The notes: generated from the sequence alone by a model not told the origin. A stretch of DNA of 64,000 nucleotides from Streptomyces justiciae (GCF_015163075.1 NZ_JADDXU010000009.1:186001-250000), one strand, 5' to 3'. Numbered from the stretch's first letter, positions 56,653 through 64,000 are shown. Translations and numbers: made by a program.

Positions 56653-57855
56653 GTGAACGCCACGGAGAAGCTCATCGCGTCGGCCGAAGCCCACACCGCG
56701 CACACCTATCACCCGCTGCCCGTGGTCGTGGCCACGGCGGACGGGGCGTGGCTGACGGATGTGGAGGGGAGGCGGTATCTGGATCTGCTGGCCGGTTATT
56801 CGGCGCTCAACTTCGGCCATCGCAACCGCCGGCTCGTCGATGCGGCGAAAGCGCAGCTGGAGCGGGTGACACTGACGAGCCGGGCCTTCCATCACGACCG
56901 GTTCGCCGCGTTCTGCTCCGAGCTCGCCGAGCTGTGCGGGATGGAGATGGTGCTGCCGATGAACACCGGCGCGGAGGCGGTGGAGACGGCGGTGAAGACC
57001 GCGCGGAAGTGGGGGTACCGGGTCAAGGGCGTGCCTGCGGAGATGGCGAAGATCGTGGTGGCGGGGAACAACTTCCACGGCCGCACCACCACGCTGATCA
57101 GCTTCTCCACCGACCCCGAGGCGCGGGCGGACTACGGTCCGTACACTCCCGGCTTCGAGATCGTGCCGTTCGGTGATCTGACGGCGATGCGTGCGGCGGT
57201 CACGGAGAACACGGTGGCCGTGCTGCTGGAGCCGATCCAGGGCGAGGCGGGGGTCCTGGTCCCACCGGCCGGCTACCTCCCGGCGGTCCGGGAGCTGACG
57301 CGCGAGCGGAACGTGCTGTTCGTCGCGGACGAGATCCAGTCGGGCCTGGGCCGGACCGGGCGGACGTTCGCCTGCGAGCACGAGAACGTGGTCCCGGACG
57401 TGTACGTCCTCGGCAAGGCACTGGGCGGCGGGGTCGTACCGGTGTCGGCGGTGGTGTCGAGCGCGGAGATCCTGGGGGTCTTCCGGCCCGGTGAACACGG
57501 TTCGACGTTCGGCGGCAACCCCTTGGCCTGTGCGGTCGCCCTGGAGGTGATCGCCATGCTGCGCACGGGCGAGTACCAGGCACGCGCCACCGAGCTGGGC
57601 GCCCGTCTCCACCGCGAACTACGGAAGTTGACCGCCTCCGGCCGTGCGACAGCGGTACGCGGCCACGGCCTGTGGGCGGGCGTGGACATCGCCCCCGCCC
57701 ACGGAACGGGCCGGGAGATCTCCGAGAAGCTGATGCACCGGGGCGTGCTCGTCAAGGACACGCACGGGCCGACGATCCGCATCGCCCCGCCGCTGGTGAT
57801 CAGTGAGGACGATCTGGACTGGGGGTTGGCCCAGCTGGACGCGGTGGTCCGCTAG
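56653..57855 (+). CDS. rocD: Ornithine aminotransferase
   Basis: 400-aa class III aminotransferase converting ornithine and 2-oxoglutarate to glutamate semialdehyde and glutamate. The PLP lysine is in YVLGKALGGGVVPVSAVV, the cofactor Asp in LFVADEIQSGLGRTG, and family landmarks include YSALNFGHRN, LTSRAFHHDRF, MNTGAEAVETAVKTARKWGY and GEHGSTFGGNPLACAVALEV. The GTG at 56653 is preferred because GGGAG precedes it by 5 nt; the GTG at 56647 would add two residues. It is divergent from glyA. The start of the next gene on the other strand is far, so it is monocistronic. Confidence 0.93.
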   Translation: MNATEKLIASAEAHTAHTYHPLPVVVATADGAWLTDVEGRRYLDLLAGYSALNFGHRNRRLVDAAKAQLERVTLTSRAFHHDRFAAFCSELAELCGMEMVLPMNTGAEAVETAVKTARKWGYRVKGVPAEMAKIVVAGNNFHGRTTTLISFSTDPEARADYGPYTPGFEIVPFGDLTAMRAAVTENTVAVLLEPIQGEAGVLVPPAGYLPAVRELTRERNVLFVADEIQSGLGRTGRTFACEHENVVPDVYVLGKALGGGVVPVSAVVSSAEILGVFRPGEHGSTFGGNPLACAVALEVIAMLRTGEYQARATELGARLHRELRKLTASGRATAVRGHGLWAGVDIAPAHGTGREISEKLMHRGVLVKDTHGPTIRIAPPLVISEDDLDWGLAQLDAVVR

Positions 57856-57859
57856 GCGG

Positions 57860-58675
57860 TCAGACCGGCTTTCGGCCCCAGGCGATCACCATGAAGTTGG
57901 GGATGTAGGTGGTGCCGTGACTCTTCGTCAGAGTGATGACGTCCTCGATGTCCATGTCGGTCATCTCGCCGGTGGCCAGGAGGCGGGGGCGCAGTGAGCG
58001 GAGGGTGAGGGGGAGGAAGGCCGCGTCGCCTCCGGTGAGGACCGGGGCGTGGACCTGGGCGCCGACCTCGGTCAAACCGGCGTCCGTCAGCGCCTGGGGC
58101 AGCCGGCGGCCCATGCCGGTGTCGACGCCGGCGGCGCCGAAGGCGGCGCGGAGGGCGCGGCCGAGGCGTTCGGCCAGCGCGGTGTAGCCGGGCGGGTAGT
58201 AGCGGGCGGCGGCCGGGTACATCGGGCCGTCGATGTCGAAGTCCTCGACGACCACCCAGCCGCCGGGACGGGTGGCCGCGGCCAGCCGGCGCAGCGCCTC
58301 GTCGCGGTCGGGGAGGTGCTCGATCACGGCGCGCGCGTGGACGAGGTCGAAGGAGGCGTCGGGGAGGTCGTCCGTGCGGAGGTCGTGGGTGCGGATCTCC
58401 AGGTTGGACAGGCCGTGGGCGTTGGCGAAGCGGGTGTCGAGGTCGGTGGCGAGCACGCGCCCGGCGGCGCCGACCTGCTTGGCCAGCCAGCGCGCGATGC
58501 TGCCGGCACCGCAGCCCACTTCGAGGCAGTGCCAGCCGTCGGCGACTCCCAGCTCGGTCAGGCGGTGGCGGCTCTGGCTGTCGTAGATCTCCTCCAGTGC
58601 GAGCAGCCGCCCGTGCTCCCGCTCCCAGGACGGGTTGAAGACGTATCCGCTCTCCATCGTGGCCGTGTCGCCCAC
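57860..58675 (-). CDS. Class I SAM-dependent methyltransferase
   Basis: 271 aa. SAM motif I is WHCLEVGCGAGSIARWLAKQ, the acidic end of strand 2 is VLATDLDTR, and the post-I motif is FDLVHARAVIEHLPDRDEAL followed by RPGGWVVVEDFD, a Methyltransf_25/31-type domain of about 160 residues. The C-terminal part has a helix-rich cap that would set substrate choice. The GTG at 58675 has GAGGGG upstream; ATG at 58657 is also possible. It is 44 bp downstream of the GSP-synthase-like gene on the same strand, perhaps one operon. Substrate unknown. Confidence 0.88.
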   Translation of the reverse strand: MGDTATMESGYVFNPSWEREHGRLLALEEIYDSQSRHRLTELGVADGWHCLEVGCGAGSIARWLAKQVGAAGRVLATDLDTRFANAHGLSNLEIRTHDLRTDDLPDASFDLVHARAVIEHLPDRDEALRRLAAATRPGGWVVVEDFDIDGPMYPAAARYYPPGYTALAERLGRALRAAFGAAGVDTGMGRRLPQALTDAGLTEVGAQVHAPVLTGGDAAFLPLTLRSLRPRLLATGEMTDMDIEDVITLTKSHGTTYIPNFMVIAWGRKPV

Positions 58676-58719
58676 CGATCGCCCCTCTTCGTTGGTCGTG
58701 GGCCGATCATTGTGTCGCG

Positions 58720-59913
58720 TCAGAGGATCACGTGCGGCAGAAAGCGCGCGTATTCGTCGGTCACCAGTCCGGCCGACTCGCGGATGCCGAGGCCCGCCGA
58801 CTCGTCCTCGACGACCCAGGCGCCCAGGACGACGCGGTTGCCGTCGAAGTCGGGCAGGGGCGCCAACTCCTGGTAGCAGCAGGCCTCTTCGCGCAGGACA
58901 GGGGCGGTGCTCGTGGTGTCCGGGGCGTGGACGGTGACGCCGGCGCCCTCGCGGCCGAGCAGTGGTTTGGCCACGTAGCCGGTCGTTGTCGCCAGCTCCC
59001 TCGGCCCGTCGAGGTAGGCGGGGAGGAGGTTCGGATGGCCGGGGTAGAGCTCCCAGAGAATGGCCAGAAGTGCCTTGTTGCTCAGGAGCATCTTCCAGGC
59101 GGGCTCGATCCACAGGGTGGTGCCGGTGCCGCCGCCGTTGTCGAGGGTGTCGAGGACGTGGTCGGCGAAGCGGTCGGTGGTCAGCCACTCCCATGGGTAG
59201 AGCTTGAAGCAGCTGCGGATGAAGCGGAGTTGCTGGTCGACGAAGCGGCCGGAGAGGCGGTCCCAGCCGATCTCCTCCATGGAGATCCAGGCGGTGTCGA
59301 GGCCGGCCTGTTCGGCGGTCTCCTGGAGGTAGGCGACCGTCATCAGGTCCTCGCCGAGCTCGTCGTCGGAGGAGTACGCGAAGTACAGCGGGCTGCCCGG
59401 CGGGAGCAGCGCGGCCTGCTTCTTCCAGGCGGCGACGAGGCGTTCGTGCAGGGAGTTCCACTGGTCGGCGCCGGGGAAGCGCTCCTCCATCCAGAACCAC
59501 TGCGGGGAGGCGGCCTCGACGAGGGAGGTGGGGGTGTCGGCGTTGTACTCCAGCAGCTTGGCCGGGCCGGTGCCGTCGTAGCGGAGGTCGAAGCGGCCGT
59601 AGACGGAGGGGAGTTCGGCGCGGCGGCGCCAGGCCTCGGCGACCGCGTCGGTGACACGCGGGTCGGTGATGCCGAGGTCGGCGAAGCGGTTCGCGGTGAC
59701 GATGTGCTCCGCCGCCGCCAGGCACATGCGGTGGAGCTCCTCGACCACGTCCTCGAGGGCCTCGACCTCCTCCAGGGAGAAGGCGTAATAGGCGCTCTCG
59801 TCCCAGTAGGGGCGCAGGGAGTCGTCGGGGTAGCGGGTGAGCGGGTAGATCAGACCCTGTTCCTCGACGGTCTGCTGCCAGCCGGGGCGGGGCTCGATGA
59901 TGCGGCGTTCCAT
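58720..59913 (-). CDS. Glutathionylspermidine synthase-like ATP-grasp protein (YgiC/YjfC type)
   Basis: 397 aa of the GSP_synth family (PF03738). Landmarks: YGRFDLRYDGTGPAKLLEYN, ADTPTSLVEAASPQWFWMEE, TTLWIEPAWKMLLSNKALLA, ILWELYPGHPNLLPAYLDG, and the ATP-binding YVAKPLLGREGAGVTV. The family forms amide bonds with amine acceptors; E. coli YgiC and YjfC lack amidase domains, as does this protein. Actinomycetes do not make glutathione, so the true substrate differs. The ATG at 59913 is 34 bp after the lipoprotein gene, mirroring the ygiB-ygiC pair of enterobacteria. Confidence 0.9.
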   Translation of the reverse strand: MERRIIEPRPGWQQTVEEQGLIYPLTRYPDDSLRPYWDESAYYAFSLEEVEALEDVVEELHRMCLAAAEHIVTANRFADLGITDPRVTDAVAEAWRRRAELPSVYGRFDLRYDGTGPAKLLEYNADTPTSLVEAASPQWFWMEERFPGADQWNSLHERLVAAWKKQAALLPPGSPLYFAYSSDDELGEDLMTVAYLQETAEQAGLDTAWISMEEIGWDRLSGRFVDQQLRFIRSCFKLYPWEWLTTDRFADHVLDTLDNGGGTGTTLWIEPAWKMLLSNKALLAILWELYPGHPNLLPAYLDGPRELATTTGYVAKPLLGREGAGVTVHAPDTTSTAPVLREEACCYQELAPLPDFDGNRVVLGAWVVEDESAGLGIRESAGLVTDEYARFLPHVIL

Positions 59914-59947
59914 GGCGTCTCTCCGTGGCCTGTCCGTGCGTCCGCGC

Positions 59948-60304
59948 TCAGCCGCCGCCGCTGCCGCCGGAGCAGCCGAAGCCGCCGCGGTCGACGGCCT
60001 CGCTCTTGCTGAAGGTGCCGTAGTCGGCGCGGCCGTTGCTGACGTCGGCGTCGTAGTACCAGGCGGCGTCGGCGCTCTTGCCGGTGCCGGACTTCTTCTT
60101 GCCGCCCTTGGCCGAGGAGGAGCCGGAGCTGCCGGTGTTGCAGTTCTTGTCGGCGACGACCTTGTAGCCCTCGTAGGTGTAGCTGTCGCGGTCGACGCAG
60201 CGGCGGTCGGGGGCGGAGCCGCAGGAGGTGAGTGCCGCCGCGACGACTCCCATGCCGCCGAGCACGACGGTGCTGGAGCGCAGCCGTCGCCGAGTTTCCG
60301 CCAT
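59948..60304 (-). CDS. YgiB/DUF1190-like small lipoprotein
   Basis: 118 aa with a lipoprotein signal ending in AALTSC (Cys28). The mature part has a Cys pair (CVDRDSYTYEGYKVVADKNC), a Ser/Gly/Lys linker, and a C-terminal RGGFG motif, also seen at the C-terminus of E. coli YgiB. It lies directly upstream of the GSP-synthase-like gene, the same order as ygiB-ygiC. The DUF1190 link rests on lipobox, RGGFG and gene order, and is moderately certain. Confidence 0.75.
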   Translation of the reverse strand: MAETRRRLRSSTVVLGGMGVVAAALTSCGSAPDRRCVDRDSYTYEGYKVVADKNCNTGSSGSSSAKGGKKKSGTGKSADAAWYYDADVSNGRADYGTFSKSEAVDRGGFGCSGGSGGG

Positions 60305-60406
60305 GTTCCCTGTCTCCCCGTGGTTCGTCGGGCCGTTGTCCGGCGGTCAGCCTAGAGATCGGTGAGAGTGCCCGTGCAGCCACCCCGTCCGTCTTCACCC
60401 CTCCCC

Positions 60407-60412
60407 TACAGT
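60407..60412 (+). promoter_or_regulatory. -10 box of the DMT gene, leaderless
   Basis: TACAGT lies 6 nt before the GTG at 60419 and no RBS is present. Confidence 0.5.
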
Positions 60413-60418
60413 CGCTTT

Positions 60419-61282
60419 GTGCTCTTTGGGATGGTGTGTGCGCTCGGTGCGGCGGTCTGTTTCGGTACGGCGACGGTGTTGCAGGCGGTCGCCGCACGGG
60501 CGGCCGGCGCCGGTGGGGGTGGGGAGGCGGCGCTGCTGCTGCGGGCGGTGCGGCAGTGGCGGTATGTGGCGGGACTGGCGCTGGACGGGCTGGGGTTCGT
60601 GCTGCAGATCGTGGCGCTGCGGTCGGTTCCGATCTACGCGGTCGGAGCGGCGCTCGCGTCGAGCCTCGCGGTGACGGCCGTGGTCGCGGCGCGGTTGCTG
60701 CGGGTGCGGTTGAGCGGGGTGGAGTGGGCGGCGGTGCGGGTGGTGTGTGCCGGGCTGGCGATGCTGGGGGTGGCGTCCGGGACGGAGGGGGATCTGGGCG
60801 GGCCGGCGGCCTTGAAGTGGGTGATGCTCGGGGTGGCCGTGGGGGTGCTGCTGCTCGGGCTCGCGGGTGGGCGGCTGTCCGGGCGTTGGCGTGGGCCGGT
60901 GCTCGGGCTGGGGGCGGGGTTCGGGTTCGGGGTGGTCGAGGTGGCGGTGCGGTTGATCGACTCGCTCGCCCCGTCATCGCTGCTCACGCATCCGGCGACG
61001 TATGCGCTGCTCATCGGCGGGGGCGCCGCGTTCCTCTGTCTGACGTCGGCGCTGCAACGGGGATCGGTGACGACGGCGACCGCGGCGATGGTGATCGGGG
61101 AGACGGTCGGGCCCGCGCTGGTCGGGGTGGTGTGGCTCGGGGACCGTACGAGGGAGGGGCTGGGGTGGCTCGCGGTGCTGGGGTTCCTGGTGGCGGTGGT
61201 CGGCGCGCTGGGGTTGGCCCGGTTCGGGGAGGCGCCTGCCTCCGGCGATGAGGCCGCGGTGGGTGCGGCGGCGTCTGGGTGA
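60419..61282 (+). CDS. DMT-family transporter (EamA-like)
   Basis: 287-aa membrane protein with about nine to ten helices in two EamA-like halves: FGMVCALGAAVCFGTATVLQ, LALDGLGFVLQIVALRSVPI, YAVGAALASSLAVTAVVAAR, and in the second half AMVIGETVGPALVGVVWLGD, LGWLAVLGFLVAVVGALGLA. Members export or import small metabolites. The GTG at 60419 has a -10 box 6 nt upstream, so the message is probably leaderless; the earlier in-frame start at 60362 lacks support. The last codons lie in the first copy of a tandem duplication. Confidence 0.85.
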   Translation: MLFGMVCALGAAVCFGTATVLQAVAARAAGAGGGGEAALLLRAVRQWRYVAGLALDGLGFVLQIVALRSVPIYAVGAALASSLAVTAVVAARLLRVRLSGVEWAAVRVVCAGLAMLGVASGTEGDLGGPAALKWVMLGVAVGVLLLGLAGGRLSGRWRGPVLGLGAGFGFGVVEVAVRLIDSLAPSSLLTHPATYALLIGGGAAFLCLTSALQRGSVTTATAAMVIGETVGPALVGVVWLGDRTREGLGWLAVLGFLVAVVGALGLARFGEAPASGDEAAVGAAASG

Positions 61283-61375
61283 CTGGCCTGGGGACTGCGC
61301 CTCCACATCAGGTGAGGCCGCGGTGAGTGCGGCGTCTGGGTGACCGGCCCGGGGACTGCGCCTCCAGGTCGACAG
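61250..61375. repeat. Tandem duplication across the DMT stop codon
   Basis: A unit of about 63 bp beginning GAGGCCGCGGTG and containing GGCGTCTGGGTGA and GGGGACTGCGCCTCCA occurs at 61250-61312 and again at 61314-61375 with a few changes. The first copy encodes the C-terminus and stop of the DMT protein; the second is untranslated and lies against the convergent MocR gene. Confidence 0.75.
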
Positions 61376-61387
61376 GCGGGCAGGGGC

Positions 61388-62779
61388 CTACGGCATGGCC
61401 CTGCACAACGCCTCCAGCGCCCCCGTCCACCCGCTGTCCGACGGGGTGCCGTAGCCGACGACCACCGCGTCCAGGCCGTCGGGGAGGGCGTCGGGGTGGC
61501 GGAAGTAGGTGAGGCCGTGGAGGGCGACGCCCTGCCAGGCGGCGGACTGGACGACGGATTGTTCGGTGCCGGGCGGGAGGCGGAGGACGGCGTGCAGGCC
61601 GGCGGCGATGCCGGTGATGTGGACGTCGGGGGCCTGGGCGGTGAGGGCGGCGAGCAGGGCGTCCCGGCGGCGGCGGTAGCGGAGGCGGGAGGCGCGGACG
61701 TGGCGGTCGTAGGCGCCGGAGGTGAGGAACTCCGCCAGGGTCAGCTGGTCCAGGGCGCTGGAGGTGTCCACCTTGCCCTTGGCCGCCGCGGTCTCCGCCG
61801 CCAGGGACGGGGGCAGCACCATCCAGGCCAGACGGAGGCCGGGGGCCAGGGCCTTGCTCGCGGTGCCGAGGTAGACGACGCGGTCGGGGTCCAGGCCCTG
61901 GAGGGCGCCGACGGGCTGGCGGTCGTAGCGGAACTCGCCGTCGTAGTCGTCCTCCAGGATCAGGCCGCCGGTGCGGCGTGCCCAGTCGACCACCGCGGTG
62001 CGGCGGTCCCGGTGGAGCGGGAGGCCCATCGGGAACTGGTGGGCGGAGGTGAGCAGCACCGCGCCCGCGTCGCCGAGGTCCGCCGGGTCGGTGCCCCGGT
62101 CGTCGTAGGGCAGGGGCGGGGTGCGCAGGCCGGCTTGCGTGAGCTGGTTCCAGTGCGCGTCCAGGCCGTACGACTCCACGGCGACGGTGTGGACGCCGCG
62201 GGCCCGCAGGACCGTGCCGAGCAGGCGCAGGCCGTGGGCGATGCCCGAGCACACCAGGATGCGGTCGGGGTCGGCGCGGACGCCGCGGGCGCGGGCGAGG
62301 TAGCCGGCGAGGGCGGTGCGCAGTTCGGCGCGGCCGCGGGGGTCGCCGTAGCCGAGGGCGTGGTGCGGGGCGGCGAGGAGGGCGCGGCGGGCGGCCTTGA
62401 GCCACTCGGCGCGGGGGAAGGCGGCCAGATCAGGGGTGCCGGGGCGGAAGTCGTGGGTGGGCCGGTGCGGTGCGCGGGGGCCCGGGCTGCCCGTGGGCGA
62501 GGGCGGGGCCGTCACCGTGCCCTCCGCGACTCTCGTGCCGGAGCCCTGCCGGGCGGTGAGCCAGCCTTCGGCGACGAGGTCGGCGTAGGCGTCCGCGACC
62601 GTGTTGCGGGCGATGCCCAGGTCGGTGGCGAGGCTGCGGGAGGAGGGCAGCCGGGTGCCCGGCGCCAGGCGGCCGGTGCGGACCGCCTCGCGCAGGGCGT
62701 CGGTCAGGCCCCGGCGCAGATGGGGACCGGAGGGTTCCAGATGAAGGTCGACGCCCAAAGTGGCCCAGGATTTCGCCAT
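61388..62779 (-). CDS. MocR/PdxR-family GntR-aminotransferase regulator
   Basis: 463 aa. The N-terminal winged helix (about 20-90: LRRGLTDALREAVRTGRLAP, GTRLPSSRSLATDLGIARNT, VAEGWLTARQGSGTRV) is fused to an aminotransferase I fold with the PLP lysine in YLGTASKALAPGLRLAW. MocR proteins sense PLP, GABA, taurine or similar amines and usually activate a divergent gene. Here the divergent operon encodes two AhpD-like proteins and a PEP-mutase-family enzyme. A TATGGT -10 lies 8 nt before the ATG. Confidence 0.92.
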   Translation of the reverse strand: MAKSWATLGVDLHLEPSGPHLRRGLTDALREAVRTGRLAPGTRLPSSRSLATDLGIARNTVADAYADLVAEGWLTARQGSGTRVAEGTVTAPPSPTGSPGPRAPHRPTHDFRPGTPDLAAFPRAEWLKAARRALLAAPHHALGYGDPRGRAELRTALAGYLARARGVRADPDRILVCSGIAHGLRLLGTVLRARGVHTVAVESYGLDAHWNQLTQAGLRTPPLPYDDRGTDPADLGDAGAVLLTSAHQFPMGLPLHRDRRTAVVDWARRTGGLILEDDYDGEFRYDRQPVGALQGLDPDRVVYLGTASKALAPGLRLAWMVLPPSLAAETAAAKGKVDTSSALDQLTLAEFLTSGAYDRHVRASRLRYRRRRDALLAALTAQAPDVHITGIAAGLHAVLRLPPGTEQSVVQSAAWQGVALHGLTYFRHPDALPDGLDAVVVGYGTPSDSGWTGALEALCRAMP

Positions 62780-62787
62780 GGGAATGG

Positions 62788-62793
62788 ACCATA
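62788..62793 (-). promoter_or_regulatory. -10 box of the MocR gene
   Basis: TATGGT (minus strand) is 8 nt before the ATG at 62779, inside the 47-bp gap shared with the divergent operon. The two promoters must overlap, fitting mutual control by MocR. Confidence 0.45.
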
Positions 62794-62813
62794 CCGGTGG
62801 GCTGCCTCGAATC

Positions 62814-62819
62814 TAGGGT
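62814..62819 (+). promoter_or_regulatory. -10 box of the AhpD-like operon, leaderless
   Basis: TAGGGT lies 7 nt before the ATG at 62827, so the first gene of the operon probably has no leader. Confidence 0.45.
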
Positions 62820-62826
62820 CGAGGAC

Positions 62827-63357
62827 ATGACGACGCACACCGACGACAGGACACCCACCGACCACACCGGCCACGCCACCGTGGGTTACGCCCCCGAGCA
62901 CACCCCGCGCCTCGCCTGGGCGGAGCAGGCGCCCGAGGTCTTCAAGGCGATGATCCGGCTCGACGCCGCCGCCCGGAAGGGCCTCGACCCGAAGCTGCTG
63001 GAGCTGGTGAAGGTCCGCGCCTCGCAGATCAACCACTGCGCGCTCTGCGTCGACATGCACAGCAAGGACGCGCTGGCGGCGGGCGAGAGCGTGGAGCGGA
63101 TCGTGCAGCTCAGCGCCTGGGAGGAGTCGGAGCACTTCTACACCGAGCGGGAGCTGGCGGCGCTGGCGCTGACGGAGGCGGTGACCGTGCTGACCGACGG
63201 GTTCGTGCCGGACGCGGTGTATGAGCGGGCGGCGGCGCACTTCGAGGACGCCGAGCTGGCGCAGCTGATCGCGGCGATCACGGTGATCAACGCGTGGAAC
63301 CGGTTCGGGGTGACCTGCCGGCTCGTGCCCGGGCACTACCAGCCGGGGCACAAGTGA
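62827..63357 (+). CDS. Carboxymuconolactone decarboxylase/AhpD-like protein 1
   Basis: 176-aa helical protein of the CMD/AhpD superfamily. The redox-type motif is INHCALCVDMHSKDALAAGE, with C-x-x-C-x-x-x-H as in the AhpD peroxidase, followed by QLSAWEESEHFYTERELAAL and LALTEAVTVLTDGFVPD. Such proteins trimerise and act as alkylhydroperoxidases or thiol reductants. The ATG at 62827 is close after a -10 box. The stop overlaps the start of the second copy, so the genes are coupled. Confidence 0.9.
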   Translation: MTTHTDDRTPTDHTGHATVGYAPEHTPRLAWAEQAPEVFKAMIRLDAAARKGLDPKLLELVKVRASQINHCALCVDMHSKDALAAGESVERIVQLSAWEESEHFYTERELAALALTEAVTVLTDGFVPDAVYERAAAHFEDAELAQLIAAITVINAWNRFGVTCRLVPGHYQPGHK

Positions 63358-63830
63358 CGGCGCGTACGCGGCTGTTGGACAAGTCGGTCGCGCAGGCCAT
63401 GTCCACGCTCAGCGCCGCCGCGAAGAGAGGCCTCGGGGACCCCGCGCTCGCCGAGCTCGTCGTGATCCGGGCCTCCCAGCTCAATCACTGCGCGTTCTGC
63501 CTCGACATGCATCTGCGGATCGCCCGCGAACACGGGGTGCCGGAGCGGCAGCTGGATCTGCTGGCCGCCTGGGAGGAGGCCGAGGGGGTCTACGACGAGC
63601 GGGAGCGGGCGGCGCTGGCGCTGACGGAGGCGATGACCGTGCTGACTGGGGGCACCTCCCAGGCTGTCGGCTCTGGGGGAGGGTTCGTGCCGGACGAGGT
63701 GTACGAGACGGCCGCCAAGCACTTCGACGACACGGAACTCGCCCATCTGATCGGGCTGGTCGTCGCCATCAACAACTGGAACCGGGTGATGGTGAGCCGC
63801 CGCATCCCGCCGGGGGGTTACACACCATGA
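63354..63830 (+). CDS. Carboxymuconolactone decarboxylase/AhpD-like protein 2
   Basis: 158-aa paralogue of the preceding protein, with LNHCAFCLDMHLRIAREHGV as the CxxC-H motif and AAWEEAEGVYDERERAALAL. The N-terminus is about 20 residues shorter. Relative to copy 1 there are ten extra residues (GGTSQAVGSGG in place of D) before GFVPD, encoded by a dispersed hairpin repeat inserted in frame. The GTG at 63354 overlaps the previous stop; the stop overlaps the next ATG (ATGA). The three genes are one coupled operon. Confidence 0.9.
   Translation: MTARTRLLDKSVAQAMSTLSAAAKRGLGDPALAELVVIRASQLNHCAFCLDMHLRIAREHGVPERQLDLLAAWEEAEGVYDERERAALALTEAMTVLTGGTSQAVGSGGGFVPDEVYETAAKHFDDTELAHLIGLVVAINNWNRVMVSRRIPPGGYTP
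63647..63681 (+). repeat. Dispersed hairpin repeat inside the second AhpD-like gene
   Basis: TGGGGGCACCTCCCAGG, a short spacer and CTCTGGGGGAG form a hairpin of the common Streptomyces GGGGGCACCTCCC type. It is inserted in frame and adds ten residues compared with the paralogue upstream. Confidence 0.75.
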
Positions 63831-64000
63831 GCGTCGGAGGGTTACCCGTCATGAGCAAGGTCGAGATCTTCCATCGGCTCCATCGGCGCCAGGCCGCGGA
63901 CGATCCGCTCGTCCTGCCGGGGCCCTGGGACGCCGCCAGCGCCCGGGTGTTCGCCGAGGCCGGCTACCCGGCGCTCGCGACGCCCAGCGCGGGGGTCGCC
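63827..64000 (+). CDS. Isocitrate lyase/PEP mutase family protein, 5' part
   Basis: The gene runs off the window end. The visible 58 residues include VLPGPWDAASARVFAEAGYP and ALATPSAGVA, the first strands of the ICL/PEP mutase barrel (oxaloacetate hydrolase, carboxyPEP mutase and relatives). Its metal site and the KKCGH-like loop would lie downstream. The ATG at 63827 overlaps the previous stop; an in-frame ATG at 63851 with GGAGG 10 nt upstream is an alternative and may be the true start. Third gene of the MocR-divergent operon. Confidence 0.8.
   Translation, partial: MSVGGLPVMSKVEIFHRLHRRQAADDPLVLPGPWDAASARVFAEAGYPALATPSAGVA

Overview
The window is GC-rich chromosomal DNA (roughly 70% or more G+C) with strongly GC3-biased codons, many GTG/TTG starts, dense short intergenic gaps and secreted Ala/Ser/Pro-rich proteins. 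This is what one expects from Streptomyces or a close relative. The gene set (sdhCDAB, a GH20 hexosaminidase, trpS, a long-form glyA, a D-Ala-D-Ala carboxypeptidase next to a small SCO4848-type membrane protein) matches, from memory, the central part of a Streptomyces chromosome rather than an arm. No tRNA, rRNA, prophage, CRISPR array or full insertion sequence was seen. One MITE-like element and several short Streptomyces-type dispersed repeats are present.

Layout. 1-5.9 kb: methyltransferase end, a TetR/FAD-monooxygenase pair with two copies of one operator, a LeuE-type exporter, an acyl-CoA mutase large subunit, and a lipoprotein L,D-transpeptidase. 6.1-9.9 kb: two tandem paralogous modules of ECF sigma factor plus single-pass membrane partner, separated by the MITE. 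10-20 kb: a PGRP amidase with a seven-repeat FG-GAP propeller, a DHA2 MFS pump, several small hypotheticals (two of them paralogues), a DUF4328 protein and the GH20 enzyme. 20-24.3 kb: an OHCU-decarboxylase-like gene and sdhCDAB with a strong terminator. 24.3-32 kb: accessory-looking membrane proteins, a Cip1-like secreted protein, an M48 protease, a DUF4132 protein with a coupled partner. 32-41.5 kb: VOC protein, TetR, an MMPL pump divergent from a two-component system, a Spo0A/RsbW-type ATPase, a peptide-binding protein, a metallophosphoesterase. 41.5-48.3 kb: cell-envelope block with DD-carboxypeptidase, YihY, and four genes (DPPR synthase, phosphatase, DprE1, DprE2) that together spell the polyprenyl-phosphoryl-arabinose pathway. 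48.3-57.9 kb: a Ser/Thr kinase with a PQQ-type propeller, 2'-5' RNA ligase family protein, trpS, a third ECF module, glyA under a ZTP riboswitch, and rocD. 57.9-64 kb: methyltransferase, glutathionylspermidine-synthase-like gene with a YgiB-like lipoprotein, a DMT transporter, and a MocR-regulated divergent operon of two AhpD-like proteins and a PEP-mutase-family enzyme cut by the window end.

The main themes are envelope maintenance (L,D-transpeptidase, amidase, DD-carboxypeptidase, hexosaminidase, arabinose-lipid pathway), regulation (three ECF modules, two TetR, a TCS, MocR, kinase, riboswitch) and core metabolism (sdh, trpS, glyA, rocD). Many genes appear to be leaderless, with a TANNNT -10 box 6-8 nt before the start codon.
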